A DNA stretch of 64,000 bases from Actinomycetes bacterium (lineage in GTDB: Bacteria; Actinomycetota; Actinomycetes; Nanopelagicales; Nanopelagicaceae), in the NCBI GenBank assembly GCA_025355765.1, contig JANXZB010000102.1:46829-110828 (forward strand), given 5' to 3'. A program made the translations under genes and the position numbers. The notes under the pieces were generated by a model. That model saw only the letters and a program-made list of their open reading frames with translations. It was not told the origin of the DNA and did not search any database. Of the stretch, positions 39,076 to 48,306 are shown piece after piece (position 1 is the stretch's first letter; every line of letters begins with the position of its first letter).

Positions 39076-40481
39076 CTACTGCGCATCCAGAACTCGAGGG
39101 CTTGGGAAGATACGAGTACGGCTGGTCTGACTCCGATGCCGCCGGCACTAACTCTCGCCGTGGAATTAACGAGGAGGTAGTTCGAGACATCTCGGCCAAG
39201 AAGTCAGAGCCGCAGTGGATGCTCGACATGCGCTTAAAAGGTTTGAAGCTCTTCGAGAAGAAGCCAATGCCTACGTGGGGATCAGATCTTTCGGGAATTT
39301 TCTTCGACACGATTAAGTACTTCGTTCGCTCCACAGAGAAGCAAGCGACAACGTGGGATGACTTGCCGGATGAAATCAAGAATACGTATGACCGTTTAGG
39401 AATTCCAGAAGCAGAGAAACAGAGACTCGTTTCAGGAGTGGCCGCGCAGTATGAGTCCGAAGTTGTCTACCACTCGATTCGCGAAGACCTTCAGAAGCAA
39501 GGGGTAATTTTCCTTGACACTGATACGGCCCTCAAAGAGCATCCCGAACTTTTCAAGGAGTACTTCGCAACCGTTATCCCTGTTGGTGATAATAAGTTCG
39601 CGGCATTGAACACGTCCGTGTGGTCTGGTGGCTCGTTCATTTACGTTCCCAAAGGTGTGCACGTTGATATTCCTTTACAGGCTTACTTCCGTATTAACAC
39701 TGAGAACATGGGTCAATTCGAGCGCACCTTAATTATCGCGGATGAAGATTCCTATATTCACTATGTCGAGGGCTGCACCGCTCCGATTTACTCATCTGAT
39801 TCTCTTCACTCCGCTGTTGTCGAGATCATTGTGAAGAAGGGCGCCCGAGTGCGCTACACGACAATTCAGAATTGGTCCAACAATGTGTACAACTTGGTGA
39901 CAAAACGGGCCACCTGCGCAGAAGGGGCAACAATGGAGTGGATCGATGGAAACATCGGGTCCAAGGTCACGATGAAATATCCGGCCGTCTTCTTGCTTGG
40001 TCCTCACTCCAAGGGTGAGACGCTCTCGATTGCTTTCGCAGGAGAGGGTCAACATCAAGACGCTGGAGCCAAGATGGTTCATGCGGCTCCCTACACTTCA
40101 TCGACGATCATTTCGAAGTCGGTGGCACGAAATGGCGGACGTACCTCGTACCGCGGCCTTGTTCAGATTCAAGAAGGCGCTCATCATTCAAAGAGCACCG
40201 TGAAGTGTGATGCGTTGCTCGTTGACACCATTTCGCGCTCTGATACCTATCCGTATGTCGATATCCGCGAGGACGATGTCTCGATGGGTCATGAAGCAAC
40301 TGTGTCAAAGATCAGTGATGACCAGCTCTTCTACTTGATGTCACGTGGTCTCTCTGAAGATGAGGCCATGGCGATGATCGTTCGCGGGTTTATCGAACCG
40401 ATCGCACGTGAACTTCCGATGGAATATGCCCTGGAATTGAACCGATTGATCGAACTACAAATGGAAGGCGCGGTTGGTTGA
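39072..40481 (+). CDS. sufB: Fe-S cluster assembly scaffold SufB
   Basis: Core scaffold subunit of the SufBCD complex, 469 residues from ATG 39072, preceded by GGGAGG. It has the conserved [45 protein letters not shown] and [21 protein letters not shown] beta-helix segments, and [31 protein letters not shown] at the end. The visible Cys in VEGCTAP and VKCDALL may serve cluster chemistry. The longer open frame upstream runs through sufR and is not coding. It shares one base with sufD. Confidence 0.97.
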   Translation: MTTAHPELEGLGRYEYGWSDSDAAGTNSRRGINEEVVRDISAKKSEPQWMLDMRLKGLKLFEKKPMPTWGSDLSGIFFDTIKYFVRSTEKQATTWDDLPDEIKNTYDRLGIPEAEKQRLVSGVAAQYESEVVYHSIREDLQKQGVIFLDTDTALKEHPELFKEYFATVIPVGDNKFAALNTSVWSGGSFIYVPKGVHVDIPLQAYFRINTENMGQFERTLIIADEDSYIHYVEGCTAPIYSSDSLHSAVVEIIVKKGARVRYTTIQNWSNNVYNLVTKRATCAEGATMEWIDGNIGSKVTMKYPAVFLLGPHSKGETLSIAFAGEGQHQDAGAKMVHAAPYTSSTIISKSVARNGGRTSYRGLVQIQEGAHHSKSTVKCDALLVDTISRSDTYPYVDIREDDVSMGHEATVSKISDDQLFYLMSRGLSEDEAMAMIVRGFIEPIARELPMEYALELNRLIELQMEGAVG

Positions 40482-41572
40482 TGTCAGTTCTTGCTACAAA
40501 CTATCTAACCCCGACTGGACGTGAAGAGGCGTGGAGATTCACGCCTCTGAACCGACTTGCTGGTTTGCACGATGGAACTTCAACGACCGTTGAAAGAAAA
40601 TCACTTGCGCTCAAAGGTGATCTGCAACCTGGCGTCCGAGCCTCTCGCATCTCGCGGGAACTCGTACCCTCGGTTTCGGAATCCTCCGATGCAATTGTTG
40701 CTCGAGTGCACTCTGAGGTTGAGGACGTGTTTGTCCTGGATATCGCCGATGACACCCACCTTGCAGATGCGGTTCATCTCTTCCGTTCAGCCGGTGGGAG
40801 CGACGGAGCAGAACTCTCACAAGTGCGCATCAACGTGGGTGCAAATTCGACTGCCAGCGTTGTAGTTGAAAATAGTGGTTCGGCGATTCTTGGCGAGGAT
40901 ATCGAGATTGTTCTCGCCCCTGGGGCACACCTAACGTTCATCACTTTGCAGGAGTGGGCCAACGACTCGATCCACACTGCACGCCACCACGCGATCCTTG
41001 ATCGTGATTCGACCTTCAAGTCTGTCACCATCACAGTGGGCGGGTCCTTAGTTCGACTACTGCCTACAGTTGAATTCACCGGGCCTGGTTCTTTCGCTGA
41101 TCTTTCTGGGGTCTATTTTGCAACCGCTGGGCAGCACCTTGAGCACCGAATTCATATCGACCACGGTGTGCCCAAGGCTAAGTCGCGAGTGAACTACAAG
41201 GGTGCCCTCTCTGGAGAAGGTGCTCACACCGTTTGGATCGGCGATGTATTCATTCGAGCCGCGGCCGAAGGCACCGATACCTACGAACTCAATAGGAATC
41301 TCTTGTTGAGCGACGGAGCACGCGCGGACTCCGTGCCCAACCTTGAAATTGAAACTGGCGAAATCGTCGGTGCGGGTCACGCGAGTACTACTGGTCGCTT
41401 TGATGACGAGCAGCTCTTCTATTTAATGTCTCGTGGCATTCCGGTGGACGAGGCTCGCAGATTGGTCGTTCGGGGATTCTTCGCCGAGATCATTTCTCAT
41501 ATTGAGGATGAAGAAATTCAAGAACGTCTCATGGTGCGCATCGACAGCGAACTTGAAAAGGTGGGTCAATAG
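40481..41572 (+). CDS. sufD: Fe-S cluster assembly protein SufD
   Basis: SufB paralogue in the SufBC2D complex, 363 residues. The N-terminal REEAWRFTPLNRLAGL motif is typical of SufD. The beta-helix core contains LEHRIHIDHGVPKAKSRVNYKGALSG. The C-terminal [30 protein letters not shown] is shared with SufB. ATG 40481 overlaps the sufB TGA stop. The family is well conserved, and no anomaly is seen. Confidence 0.95.
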   Translation: MSVLATNYLTPTGREEAWRFTPLNRLAGLHDGTSTTVERKSLALKGDLQPGVRASRISRELVPSVSESSDAIVARVHSEVEDVFVLDIADDTHLADAVHLFRSAGGSDGAELSQVRINVGANSTASVVVENSGSAILGEDIEIVLAPGAHLTFITLQEWANDSIHTARHHAILDRDSTFKSVTITVGGSLVRLLPTVEFTGPGSFADLSGVYFATAGQHLEHRIHIDHGVPKAKSRVNYKGALSGEGAHTVWIGDVFIRAAAEGTDTYELNRNLLLSDGARADSVPNLEIETGEIVGAGHASTTGRFDDEQLFYLMSRGIPVDEARRLVVRGFFAEIISHIEDEEIQERLMVRIDSELEKVGQ

Positions 41573-41576
41573 CCAG

Positions 41577-41873
41577 ATGTCAGATTTGTTTCTTTCCCAA
41601 CTTGAACAGAACAAGCCGGTTCGCCTAGAGAAGAATGGCCAATCTATATGTGTTGCCAGGATCGGGCATGAGGTTTTCGCAATCGGTGATACGTGTACGC
41701 ACTCTGATGCTTCGCTGTCCGAGGGTGACATCACCGGAACGCGTATCGAGTGCTGGCTGCATGGTGCCGAATTCGACCTTCGCACCGGTGTCGCCCTGAC
41801 GCTGCCGGCTGTTGAGCCCGTTAAGTCTTATCCAGTTCACATTGTTGCCGATTCCATAACCATCGAGATTTAG
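41577..41873 (+). CDS. Rieske-type [2Fe-2S] ferredoxin of the suf operon
   Basis: Small Rieske-fold protein of 98 residues with the ligand pairs CTH and CWLH. These are the C-x-H and C-x2-H boxes that bind a [2Fe-2S] cluster, within CTHSDASLSEGDI and IECWLHGAEFDLRTG. Such proteins are found between sufD and sufC in most actinobacteria and resemble the ferredoxin of ring dioxygenases. A role as electron donor for cluster assembly is plausible but not shown. ATG 41577 is 4 nt after the sufD stop. The long open frame upstream overlaps sufD and is not coding. Confidence 0.93.
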   Translation: MSDLFLSQLEQNKPVRLEKNGQSICVARIGHEVFAIGDTCTHSDASLSEGDITGTRIECWLHGAEFDLRTGVALTLPAVEPVKSYPVHIVADSITIEI

Positions 41874-41900
41874 AACTTACCGAAACCGAAAGAGGAGAAA

Positions 41901-42653
41901 ATGAGCACACTAGAGATTCGCGGACTAGAAGTTTCGGTAATCACCGACAAGGGCGCCATTGAGATTCTCAAAGGCGTGGATCTAACAATCCGCTCTGGCG
42001 AGACACATGCAATCATGGGACCGAACGGTTCGGGTAAATCGACCCTGGCGTACTCTATAGCAGGTCATCCCAAATACACCGTCACTGGCGGAAGCGTCAT
42101 CCTTGATGGTGCTGATGTCCTTGCCATGAAGGTCGATGAGCGGGCTAAGGCAGGTCTTTTTCTAGCAATGCAGTACCCCGTTGAGGTCCCAGGTGTTTCA
42201 GTTTCCAATTTCCTTCGAACTGCAGCCACTGCGCTTCGAGGAGAGGCACCCAAGTTGCGAACCTGGGTCGGCGAAGTGAAGGCAGCGATGAACGCGCTAA
42301 ATATGGATCCCGGATTTTCTGAGCGCAATGTCAATGAGGGGTTCTCCGGCGGCGAGAAGAAGCGTCACGAGATCATGCAGTTGGAATTGCTTAGGCCAAA
42401 AATCGCAATCCTTGACGAGACTGATTCTGGTCTGGATGTCGATGCCCTTCGCATTGTCTCTGAAGGCGTAAACCGGGCTAAGGCAGCCAACGATTTAGGC
42501 GTGCTCCTCATTACTCACTACACGCGCATCCTTCGCTACATCAAGCCTGACTTTGTACATGTGTTCGCAAACGGCCACATTGTTGAAGAGGGCGGACCGG
42601 AACTGGCCGACAAGCTAGAAGAGAAGGGTTACGCCGAGTACGTCGGTAGCTAA
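41901..42653 (+). CDS. sufC: Fe-S cluster assembly ATPase SufC
   Basis: ABC-type ATPase of the SufBCD complex, 250 residues. It has Walker A GPNGSGKST near residue 39, the SufC-specific LFLAMQYPVEVPGVSVSNFLR, signature FSGGEKKRHEIMQ, Walker B IAILDETDSGLDVDALR and the switch His in LLITHYTRIL. Shine-Dalgarno AGAGGAG precedes ATG 41901. ATP binding drives SufB-SufD rearrangement. Confidence 0.97.
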   Translation: MSTLEIRGLEVSVITDKGAIEILKGVDLTIRSGETHAIMGPNGSGKSTLAYSIAGHPKYTVTGGSVILDGADVLAMKVDERAKAGLFLAMQYPVEVPGVSVSNFLRTAATALRGEAPKLRTWVGEVKAAMNALNMDPGFSERNVNEGFSGGEKKRHEIMQLELLRPKIAILDETDSGLDVDALRIVSEGVNRAKAANDLGVLLITHYTRILRYIKPDFVHVFANGHIVEEGGPELADKLEEKGYAEYVGS

Positions 42654-42671
42654 CGACGTACTCCAATCACT

Positions 42672-43922
42672 ATGTCCCTAAATGCAGCCATCATCCGCAA
42701 AGACTTTCCCATCTTTGAACGGCTGATCCGCGGAGAAAATAGACTCGTTTATCTAGATAGCGGTGCGACCAGCCAGAAACCCAACGCTGTCATTGATGCC
42801 GAAGCTGATTTTTACCGACAAAGCAACGCCGCGGTACATCGCGGTGCTCACCAACTGGCGGAAGAGGCAACTGAGGCATACGAAGGCGCACGGCTGATCG
42901 TGGCAAATTTTCTCGGAGCCCGTGAGGACGAGATCATCTTCACAAAGAGTGCAACGGAGAGCTTGAATCTTTTGGCTTATGCGATGGGGAACTCACTCAA
43001 GGGCGATCGTTTCCATCTGGGCGCGGATGATCGAATTGTTGTGACTGAAATGGAGCATCACGCGAACCTGCTTCCTTGGCAGCAACTTTCCAAGCGGACC
43101 GGCGCAAAACTTTCATGGTTCAACGTTGGCCCTGATGGGCGGTTGGATCTATCCGACGTCGATTCAATTATTCAAGAGGACACAAAGGTCGTTGCCCTGA
43201 CTCATCAGTCCAATGTGCTTGGCACTATCAACCCACTGGATGCGATTGTGGCTAGGGCCCATCAAGTGGGCGCGGTTGTAATTCTTGATGCATGTCAGTC
43301 GGTGCCACATATGAGCATCGATGTTGAAGCCCTTGGCGTAGATTTTCTCGCGTTCTCTGGTCACAAGAGCGTGGGGCCAACTGGTGTCGGAGTGCTCTGG
43401 GGCCGATCCGAACTGCTCAATGAATTACCTCCGTTTCTTTTTGGCGGATCGATGGTTTCATCTGCCTCAATGACGGATGCAACCTGGGCTCCGGTTCCTC
43501 GCAAGTTTGAAGCAGGCGTCCCCAATATGGCCCAAGCTGTCGGACTTGGCGCTGCTTTGGAGTATCTTGAAAATATCGGCCTGGAGAACATCCACGCCCA
43601 CGAAATTGCATTAACTGGACGCCTCATAGAAGGTCTTCTGGAAATAGAAGGTGTGAAAATATTCGGACCCACTGACTTGAAGATGCGCGGCGGGGTGGTC
43701 GCCTTCACCGTTTCGGACATTCATCCCCATGATGTCGGCCAATACTTGGACAGCCTCGGGATTGCCGTTCGAACTGGCCATCATTGTGCTTGGCCGCTGA
43801 ATAAGAAGTTTGGCATAAATGCCACGGTGCGTGCATCGATTTACCTCTATAACGACGAAGCGGATATTGATGCACTTATCGAAGGCGTTCGCGGAGCGAA
43901 GAAGTATTTTGGGGATCGATGA
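42672..43922 (+). CDS. sufS: Cysteine desulfurase SufS
   Basis: PLP-dependent enzyme that takes sulfur from cysteine for cluster assembly, 416 residues. The PLP lysine is in FLAFSGHKSVGPTGVGVLWG, and the persulfide cysteine is in VRTGHHCAWPLNKKFG, which lies in the short-loop region typical of group II desulfurases that work with SufU. Other motifs are YLDSGATSQKP and VTEMEHHANLLPW. It overlaps sufU by 4 nt, fitting their functional pairing. Confidence 0.97.
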   Translation: MSLNAAIIRKDFPIFERLIRGENRLVYLDSGATSQKPNAVIDAEADFYRQSNAAVHRGAHQLAEEATEAYEGARLIVANFLGAREDEIIFTKSATESLNLLAYAMGNSLKGDRFHLGADDRIVVTEMEHHANLLPWQQLSKRTGAKLSWFNVGPDGRLDLSDVDSIIQEDTKVVALTHQSNVLGTINPLDAIVARAHQVGAVVILDACQSVPHMSIDVEALGVDFLAFSGHKSVGPTGVGVLWGRSELLNELPPFLFGGSMVSSASMTDATWAPVPRKFEAGVPNMAQAVGLGAALEYLENIGLENIHAHEIALTGRLIEGLLEIEGVKIFGPTDLKMRGGVVAFTVSDIHPHDVGQYLDSLGIAVRTGHHCAWPLNKKFGINATVRASIYLYNDEADIDALIEGVRGAKKYFGDR

Positions 43923-44377
43923 TGCAGCTGGATAACCTTTATCAAGAGGTGATTTTGGATCACTACAAACGTCCCGAACACAAAGGGCTCTCGCATCTTT
44001 CGGACGTGCAAGTCCATCACGTAAACCCAAGTTGCGGTGATGAACTCACTGTCAATCTCTCCCTCGTTGATGGGACCATAGTCCTTTCTTGGGATGGCGT
44101 TGGTTGTTCGATATCGATGGCTAGTGCCTCCATGATGGCCGGTCTGCTGACAGGCAAGTCTCTTCAACAGGCTGGGGAAGTGGTCGATGCGTTTATTTCA
44201 TTGATGCAGAGCAAAGGCACACAGAGCGGGGACGAAGAAGTGCTTGAAGATGCTGTGGCGTTCGCAGGCGTGTCCAAGTATCCCGCACGTATCAAGTGCG
44301 CGCTCTTGGGTTGGATGGCGTTTAAGGATGCAGCAGTTCAGGTACAAGGGAAAAAGTCGCTAGGCTCGGAGAGCTGA
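43919..44377 (+). CDS. sufU: Zinc-dependent sulfurtransferase SufU
   Basis: Accepts persulfide sulfur from SufS, 152 residues. The IscU-like fold carries Cys39 (NPSCGDEL), Cys63 (GVGCSIS) and Cys127 (RIKCALLGW). Asp41 next to the first Cys completes the Zn/cluster site. The insert around residues 100-118 is typical of SufU rather than IscU. ATG 43919 or 43922 could be the start. The adjacent SufS partner supports the call. Confidence 0.95.
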   Translation: MMQLDNLYQEVILDHYKRPEHKGLSHLSDVQVHHVNPSCGDELTVNLSLVDGTIVLSWDGVGCSISMASASMMAGLLTGKSLQQAGEVVDAFISLMQSKGTQSGDEEVLEDAVAFAGVSKYPARIKCALLGWMAFKDAAVQVQGKKSLGSES

Positions 44378-44394
44378 TTACTGGAGGTAAGGCA

Positions 44395-44706
44395 ATGCTT
44401 GCAAAGATAGATGATGTAACGGAGGCAATGAAGGATGTTGTCGACCCAGAACTCGGCATCAACGTCGTGGACCTTGGCCTTATTTACGACATCATGGTTG
44501 ACGAGAGCAACATCGCCGTGCTGAACATGACGCTCACTTCGGCTGCCTGCCCACTTCAAGATGTGATTGAAGATCAAACTCGAGCGGCGCTGTCGCAACT
44601 TACCAGCGATGTCCGAATTAATTGGGTTTGGATGCCGCCATGGGGTCCAGACAAAATCACTGATGACGGTCGAGAGCAATTACGGGCACTCGGCTTCACG
44701 GTTTAG
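44395..44706 (+). CDS. sufT: SufT-like metal-sulfur cluster assembly factor (DUF59/MIP18)
   Basis: DUF59 protein of 103 residues closing the suf operon. Conserved segments are MKDVVDPELGINVVDLGLIYD and MTLTSAACPLQDVIEDQTRAAL, with the single cysteine of the family. Homologues help Fe-S cluster maturation or delivery. GGAGG lies just before ATG 44395. Confidence 0.93.
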   Translation: MLAKIDDVTEAMKDVVDPELGINVVDLGLIYDIMVDESNIAVLNMTLTSAACPLQDVIEDQTRAALSQLTSDVRINWVWMPPWGPDKITDDGREQLRALGFTV

Positions 44707-44709
44707 CCT

Positions 44710-46584
44710 GTGTCAGGTCAAGCTGCCTGGATGAGCTTTCGCTCGATGATGGCGGACCCATCGGTTAAGAACCAGAAATTAAAGCCGGGAACTATTCGTC
44801 GAATTGGAGCATTCGCCAAGCCGTATAAATGGCAGATTGTCTTCTTCCTGATCACTGTTGTGCTCGATGCTGTTCTGGTAATTGCCACCCCGTTACTTCT
44901 ACGTCAATTGATCGACAAGGGAGTCATTCCCCACAACGGCGCACTGGTCACCCGCCTGGCGATCCTGGTTGGACTTTTGGCGATAGGTGATTCCCTGATG
45001 AGCATCATTGGAAGATGGTTCTCATCGCGCATTGGTGAGGGTCTTATTTATGACTTGCGGTCCCAGGTTTTCTCCCACGTGCAGCGACAGTCCATCGCAT
45101 TCTTCACCAGAGCGCAGACTGGTGCCCTCATTTCGCGAATAAACTCCGATGTCATAGGCGCGCAACAAGCTTTCACTGCCACGTTGTCAGGCGTTGTCAG
45201 CAATATAGTGAGTCTGGTTCTTGTTCTCATCACTATGTTGGTTCTTTCCTGGCAGATCACAATCGTCTCTTTGGTACTTCTGCCTCTCTTCCTGCTGCCC
45301 ACAAAATGGGTAGGCAGGAAGTTGCAGGGACTGACTCGACAGTCCTTCCAACTCAACGCCGAAATGGCCAGCACGATGACAGAGCGTTTCAATGTATCCG
45401 GTGCCATGTTGGTGGCTCTCTACGGCGAACCCACGAGAGAACACGAGTATTTCTCGACGCGGGCTCGGCGCGTGGCCGATATCGGGATCTCCATTGCACT
45501 CTTAAACCGAATCTTCTTCATCGCCCTGACTAGCGTGGCCGCCATCGCCACCGCATTCGCCTATGGAATCGGCGGGCACCTCGCGATTTCAGGCGTGGTA
45601 ACGATCGGAACACTTCTGGCGATTACCGCTCTGCTTTCACGACTTTACGGACCGCTGACGGCGCTTTCTAATGTTCGAATAGATGTCATGACCGCGTTAG
45701 TGTCCTTTGAGCGGGTCTTCGAAGTGCTTGACCTGAAGCCGATGGTTCAAGATCGCGTGGGAGCCGTTGAACTTTCTACCGACAACCCGAGCGTGGAATT
45801 CCGGAACGTGAGTTTTTCCTATCCGAGTGCGAACGAGATTTCCCTTGCTTCTCTCGAATCGGCGTCTCGGCCGGAATTGATCCCAAGTGGGGAAGTACTT
45901 CGGGATATTTCCTTCGTTGCGAAGCCGGGAACCATGACGGCACTTGTGGGTCCATCGGGCGCGGGCAAAACAACGATAAGCGCTCTGATACCGCGTCTCT
46001 ACGACGTCACTGGCGGTGCCTTGCTTGTCGGCGGTGTAGATGTACGAAACCTAACGATGAAAAGCCTGCGTCATTCAATCGGAGTAGTCATGCAGGACGC
46101 ACACCTCTTCCATGAAACTATCGGAGAGAACTTGAGGTATGCCAATCCCGACGCCACTGTGGAGGAGATGCAAAGTGCATGCCGGGCGGCCCGAATCTGG
46201 TCACTTATTGAATCATTGCCAAACGGGTTTGACACCATGGTCGGAGAGAGAGGGCATCGACTCTCTGGCGGCGAGAAGCAAAGACTTGCCATCGCAAGGC
46301 TTCTTTTGAAATCACCCGCCGTTGTTATCTTGGATGAGGCCACCGCACACTTGGATTCTGAGAATGAGGCCCTCGTGCATGAGGCGCTGCGAGTTGCTTT
46401 GAAGGGGCGAACCAGCATTGTCATTGCCCACCGATTAAGCACGGTGATGGAAGCTGACCAGATTCTCGTCATTGAAAAAGGTACGATTGTTGAACGAGGA
46501 ACTCACGAGCAGTTAGTCGGGGCCAAAGGTCTGTACGCGGAGTTGTATGCCAGACAGGATTTAACGAGCACGTCGCAGGAGTAG
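44710..46584 (+). CDS. ABC-type exporter, fused membrane and ATPase domains
   Basis: Half-size ABC exporter of 624 residues. An N-terminal domain with six transmembrane helices spans residues ~30-330. The ATPase domain has Walker A GPSGAGKTT near residue 417, the Q-loop VVMQDAHLFHETI, signature LSGGEKQRLAIARLLLKSP, Walker B AVVILDEATAHLD and switch His in VIAHRLSTV. Presumably it forms a homodimer or pairs with another half. Substrate (lipid, drug or peptide) cannot be read. GTG 44710 starts 3 nt after sufT without a Shine-Dalgarno; ATG 44731 is an alternative. The 3' end overlaps convergent SURF1 by 24 nt. Confidence 0.9.
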   Translation: MSGQAAWMSFRSMMADPSVKNQKLKPGTIRRIGAFAKPYKWQIVFFLITVVLDAVLVIATPLLLRQLIDKGVIPHNGALVTRLAILVGLLAIGDSLMSIIGRWFSSRIGEGLIYDLRSQVFSHVQRQSIAFFTRAQTGALISRINSDVIGAQQAFTATLSGVVSNIVSLVLVLITMLVLSWQITIVSLVLLPLFLLPTKWVGRKLQGLTRQSFQLNAEMASTMTERFNVSGAMLVALYGEPTREHEYFSTRARRVADIGISIALLNRIFFIALTSVAAIATAFAYGIGGHLAISGVVTIGTLLAITALLSRLYGPLTALSNVRIDVMTALVSFERVFEVLDLKPMVQDRVGAVELSTDNPSVEFRNVSFSYPSANEISLASLESASRPELIPSGEVLRDISFVAKPGTMTALVGPSGAGKTTISALIPRLYDVTGGALLVGGVDVRNLTMKSLRHSIGVVMQDAHLFHETIGENLRYANPDATVEEMQSACRAARIWSLIESLPNGFDTMVGERGHRLSGGEKQRLAIARLLLKSPAVVILDEATAHLDSENEALVHEALRVALKGRTSIVIAHRLSTVMEADQILVIEKGTIVERGTHEQLVGAKGLYAELYARQDLTSTSQE

Positions 46585-47286
46585 TCGTCCGTAACCAACC
46601 AGACCTGCGAAGAATAACCATTGCAATGCGTAGGCCATGTGAGGGCCATCAGTTAACTCGGGCAATTCCACCGGCACCGCAGGAGTCAGTTCAGGATCGG
46701 AAGCAGTAAGCAGATCGACGTAGAAGTTCTCTGTCTCAGTTGAAGTATTGCTTTGCGCGTTCCATTTGCTAATCAGATTTTTGCTGCCGGGGGAGATGGC
46801 GAAAAAAGATCCTTGCGGGAGGGAATTCTCTAGTCGAATGCGACCTGTAATGGCAACGATAGTTGTGGATGTCTTGGGCAATGACGGGGTCGCAGTGGCG
46901 CTCTGTCCTGGTGCTATCCATCCACGATCGACCCAGAATGTGCGCGACCCGGTGTCGGTGAAGAGAGTAAGTAAATCAAAACCGTACTTGCCCTGCGAAT
47001 ATTGGTTGCGTAAGAGAATCTGATGGGTGGGGTCGAAATTCCCCGTGATCGAAACTTTGCGCCATTCCGCACCTGTCACGTCGCTTCCAACTGCATCTAA
47101 CGTGGTGGTTGGTTGGTCAACATGTGATGCGATCAGGAAATTGCGATGATGGCGCGTCACACCGCGTGAGTACTGCCAATGGCTTGCCCAGAGGCATAGG
47201 GCGATGAGAAGGAGCGCTAGTAGCGTCGTGGCAATTGCGTGGGATTCTTTCCCACGTGGGCTAGGGGAGAACTCTGTTTTTGTCAT
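46561..47286 (-). CDS. SURF1-family cytochrome oxidase assembly protein
   Basis: SURF1/Shy1-like protein of 241 residues. An N-terminal transmembrane helix (residues ~17-36) is followed by the family WQYSRGVTRH region. A soluble domain includes GAEWRKVSITGNF, FWVDRGWIAPG and ENFYVDLL. The C-terminal helix is AYALQWLFFAGLVGYGRLLLRRAR. It aids heme insertion or assembly of cytochrome c oxidase, consistent with ctaA in the same window. The 5' end overlaps the DUF3099 gene by 26 nt, so the two form an operon. Confidence 0.9.
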   Translation of the reverse strand: MTKTEFSPSPRGKESHAIATTLLALLLIALCLWASHWQYSRGVTRHHRNFLIASHVDQPTTTLDAVGSDVTGAEWRKVSITGNFDPTHQILLRNQYSQGKYGFDLLTLFTDTGSRTFWVDRGWIAPGQSATATPSLPKTSTTIVAITGRIRLENSLPQGSFFAISPGSKNLISKWNAQSNTSTETENFYVDLLTASDPELTPAVPVELPELTDGPHMAYALQWLFFAGLVGYGRLLLRRAR

Positions 47287-47527
47287 TGATTACAGCTGCG
47301 CCAGGCAGAAGCGTCTCTCGCCCCGCGTTCGCCATAACGACTGCAAAATAGGGCAGTAGTAGCGCCCCCGCTAGTGCAACCCAGCGAAACGGACTGGGCA
47401 GGAATACGGCCGCGACAAAGCACGCGGTCCGAATCATCATGGAAATGAAATATCGTCTCTGGCGAGCAGGTAGATCACTACTTAGGCTTGGTTGAGCTGA
47501 TGTGATGTCGTGAATTTCCTCGGCCAT
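47261..47527 (-). CDS. DUF3099 family small membrane protein
   Basis: Protein of 88 residues with two hydrophobic helices, typical of the actinobacterial DUF3099 family (function unknown). It begins MAEEIHDITSAQPSLSSDLPARQRRY and has FRWVALAGALLLPYFAVVMANAGRE in the second helix. The motif ITSAQPSLSSDLPARQRRYF is characteristic. TACTGT lies exactly 6 nt upstream of the ATG on the minus strand, so a leaderless transcript is likely. It is divergent from fabG (68 nt gap) and precedes SURF1. Confidence 0.85.
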   Translation of the reverse strand: MAEEIHDITSAQPSLSSDLPARQRRYFISMMIRTACFVAAVFLPSPFRWVALAGALLLPYFAVVMANAGRETLLPGAAVINDKNRVLP

Positions 47528-47595
47528 GACTTAACAGTACGCTCCTTCGGCGTGGAAATTCCCTCATACGCTGCAGTAGCCAGTAAGTTCTAGCC

Positions 47596-48303
47596 ATGAA
47601 CCAACCGATAGCGCTGATAACTGGGGGAAACCGGGGCATTGGCCTGGCCATCGCGGAAGAGCTCAAGGCGTCAGGGTTCCAGGTCATCGTCACCTACCGC
47701 TCAGGAAATCCTCCGGAAGGCTTTGCGGGGGTCATCATGGACGTGACCTCCTCTGAGAGCGTCGATGCGGCTTTTGCAGAGATTGAATCCGATTATGGAG
47801 TTCCCGAAATCATCGTGGCCAACGCAGGAATTACGCGGGATACCTTGGTGATGCGAATGAGTGATGAGGATTTTATTGATGTGATTAACGCAAACCTCAC
47901 CGGCGCATTTCGCGTGGCGCGGCGGGCGACCCGAGGGCTCCTGAAATTGAAGAGGGGTCGTCTGATATTCGTGGGAAGTGTTGTTGGGAGTGTCGGGTCG
48001 GCGGGGCAAGTGAATTATTCGGCAAGCAAATCAGGCTTGGTCGGAATGGCCCGCTCTTTTGCTCGCGAGTTGGGAAGTCGGGGAATAACGGCCAATGTTG
48101 TGGCGCCAGGTTTCGTCGAAACGGATATGACGGCTGAACTTGATGAAAAACGCCGCGCAGAGATTGCTGCCTCTGTCCCGCTTGGAAGGTTCTGCTCGGC
48201 GCAAGAAATAGCTAGTGTTGTGGGCTTTATTGCTTCAGAGAGAGCCTCGTATATTACGGGAGCGTTGATACCAGTCGATGGCGGATTAGGAATGGGACAC
48301 TAA
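47596..48303 (+). CDS. fabG: 3-oxoacyl-ACP reductase (FabG/MabA type)
   Basis: NADPH-dependent short-chain dehydrogenase of fatty acid elongation, 235 residues. The nucleotide loop is ITGGNRGIGLAIA, followed by VANAGITRDTLVMRM. The catalytic Tyr-x3-Lys is in QVNYSASKSGLVGMARS, and the protein ends VDGGLGMGH. The fabG-fabI order matches the mycobacterial mabA-inhA pair. TAAGTT (47584-47589) lies 6 nt before ATG 47596 and no Shine-Dalgarno is seen, so the mRNA may be leaderless. Confidence 0.95.
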   Translation: MNQPIALITGGNRGIGLAIAEELKASGFQVIVTYRSGNPPEGFAGVIMDVTSSESVDAAFAEIESDYGVPEIIVANAGITRDTLVMRMSDEDFIDVINANLTGAFRVARRATRGLLKLKRGRLIFVGSVVGSVGSAGQVNYSASKSGLVGMARSFARELGSRGITANVVAPGFVETDMTAELDEKRRAEIAASVPLGRFCSAQEIASVVGFIASERASYITGALIPVDGGLGMGH

Positions 48304-48306
48304 ATA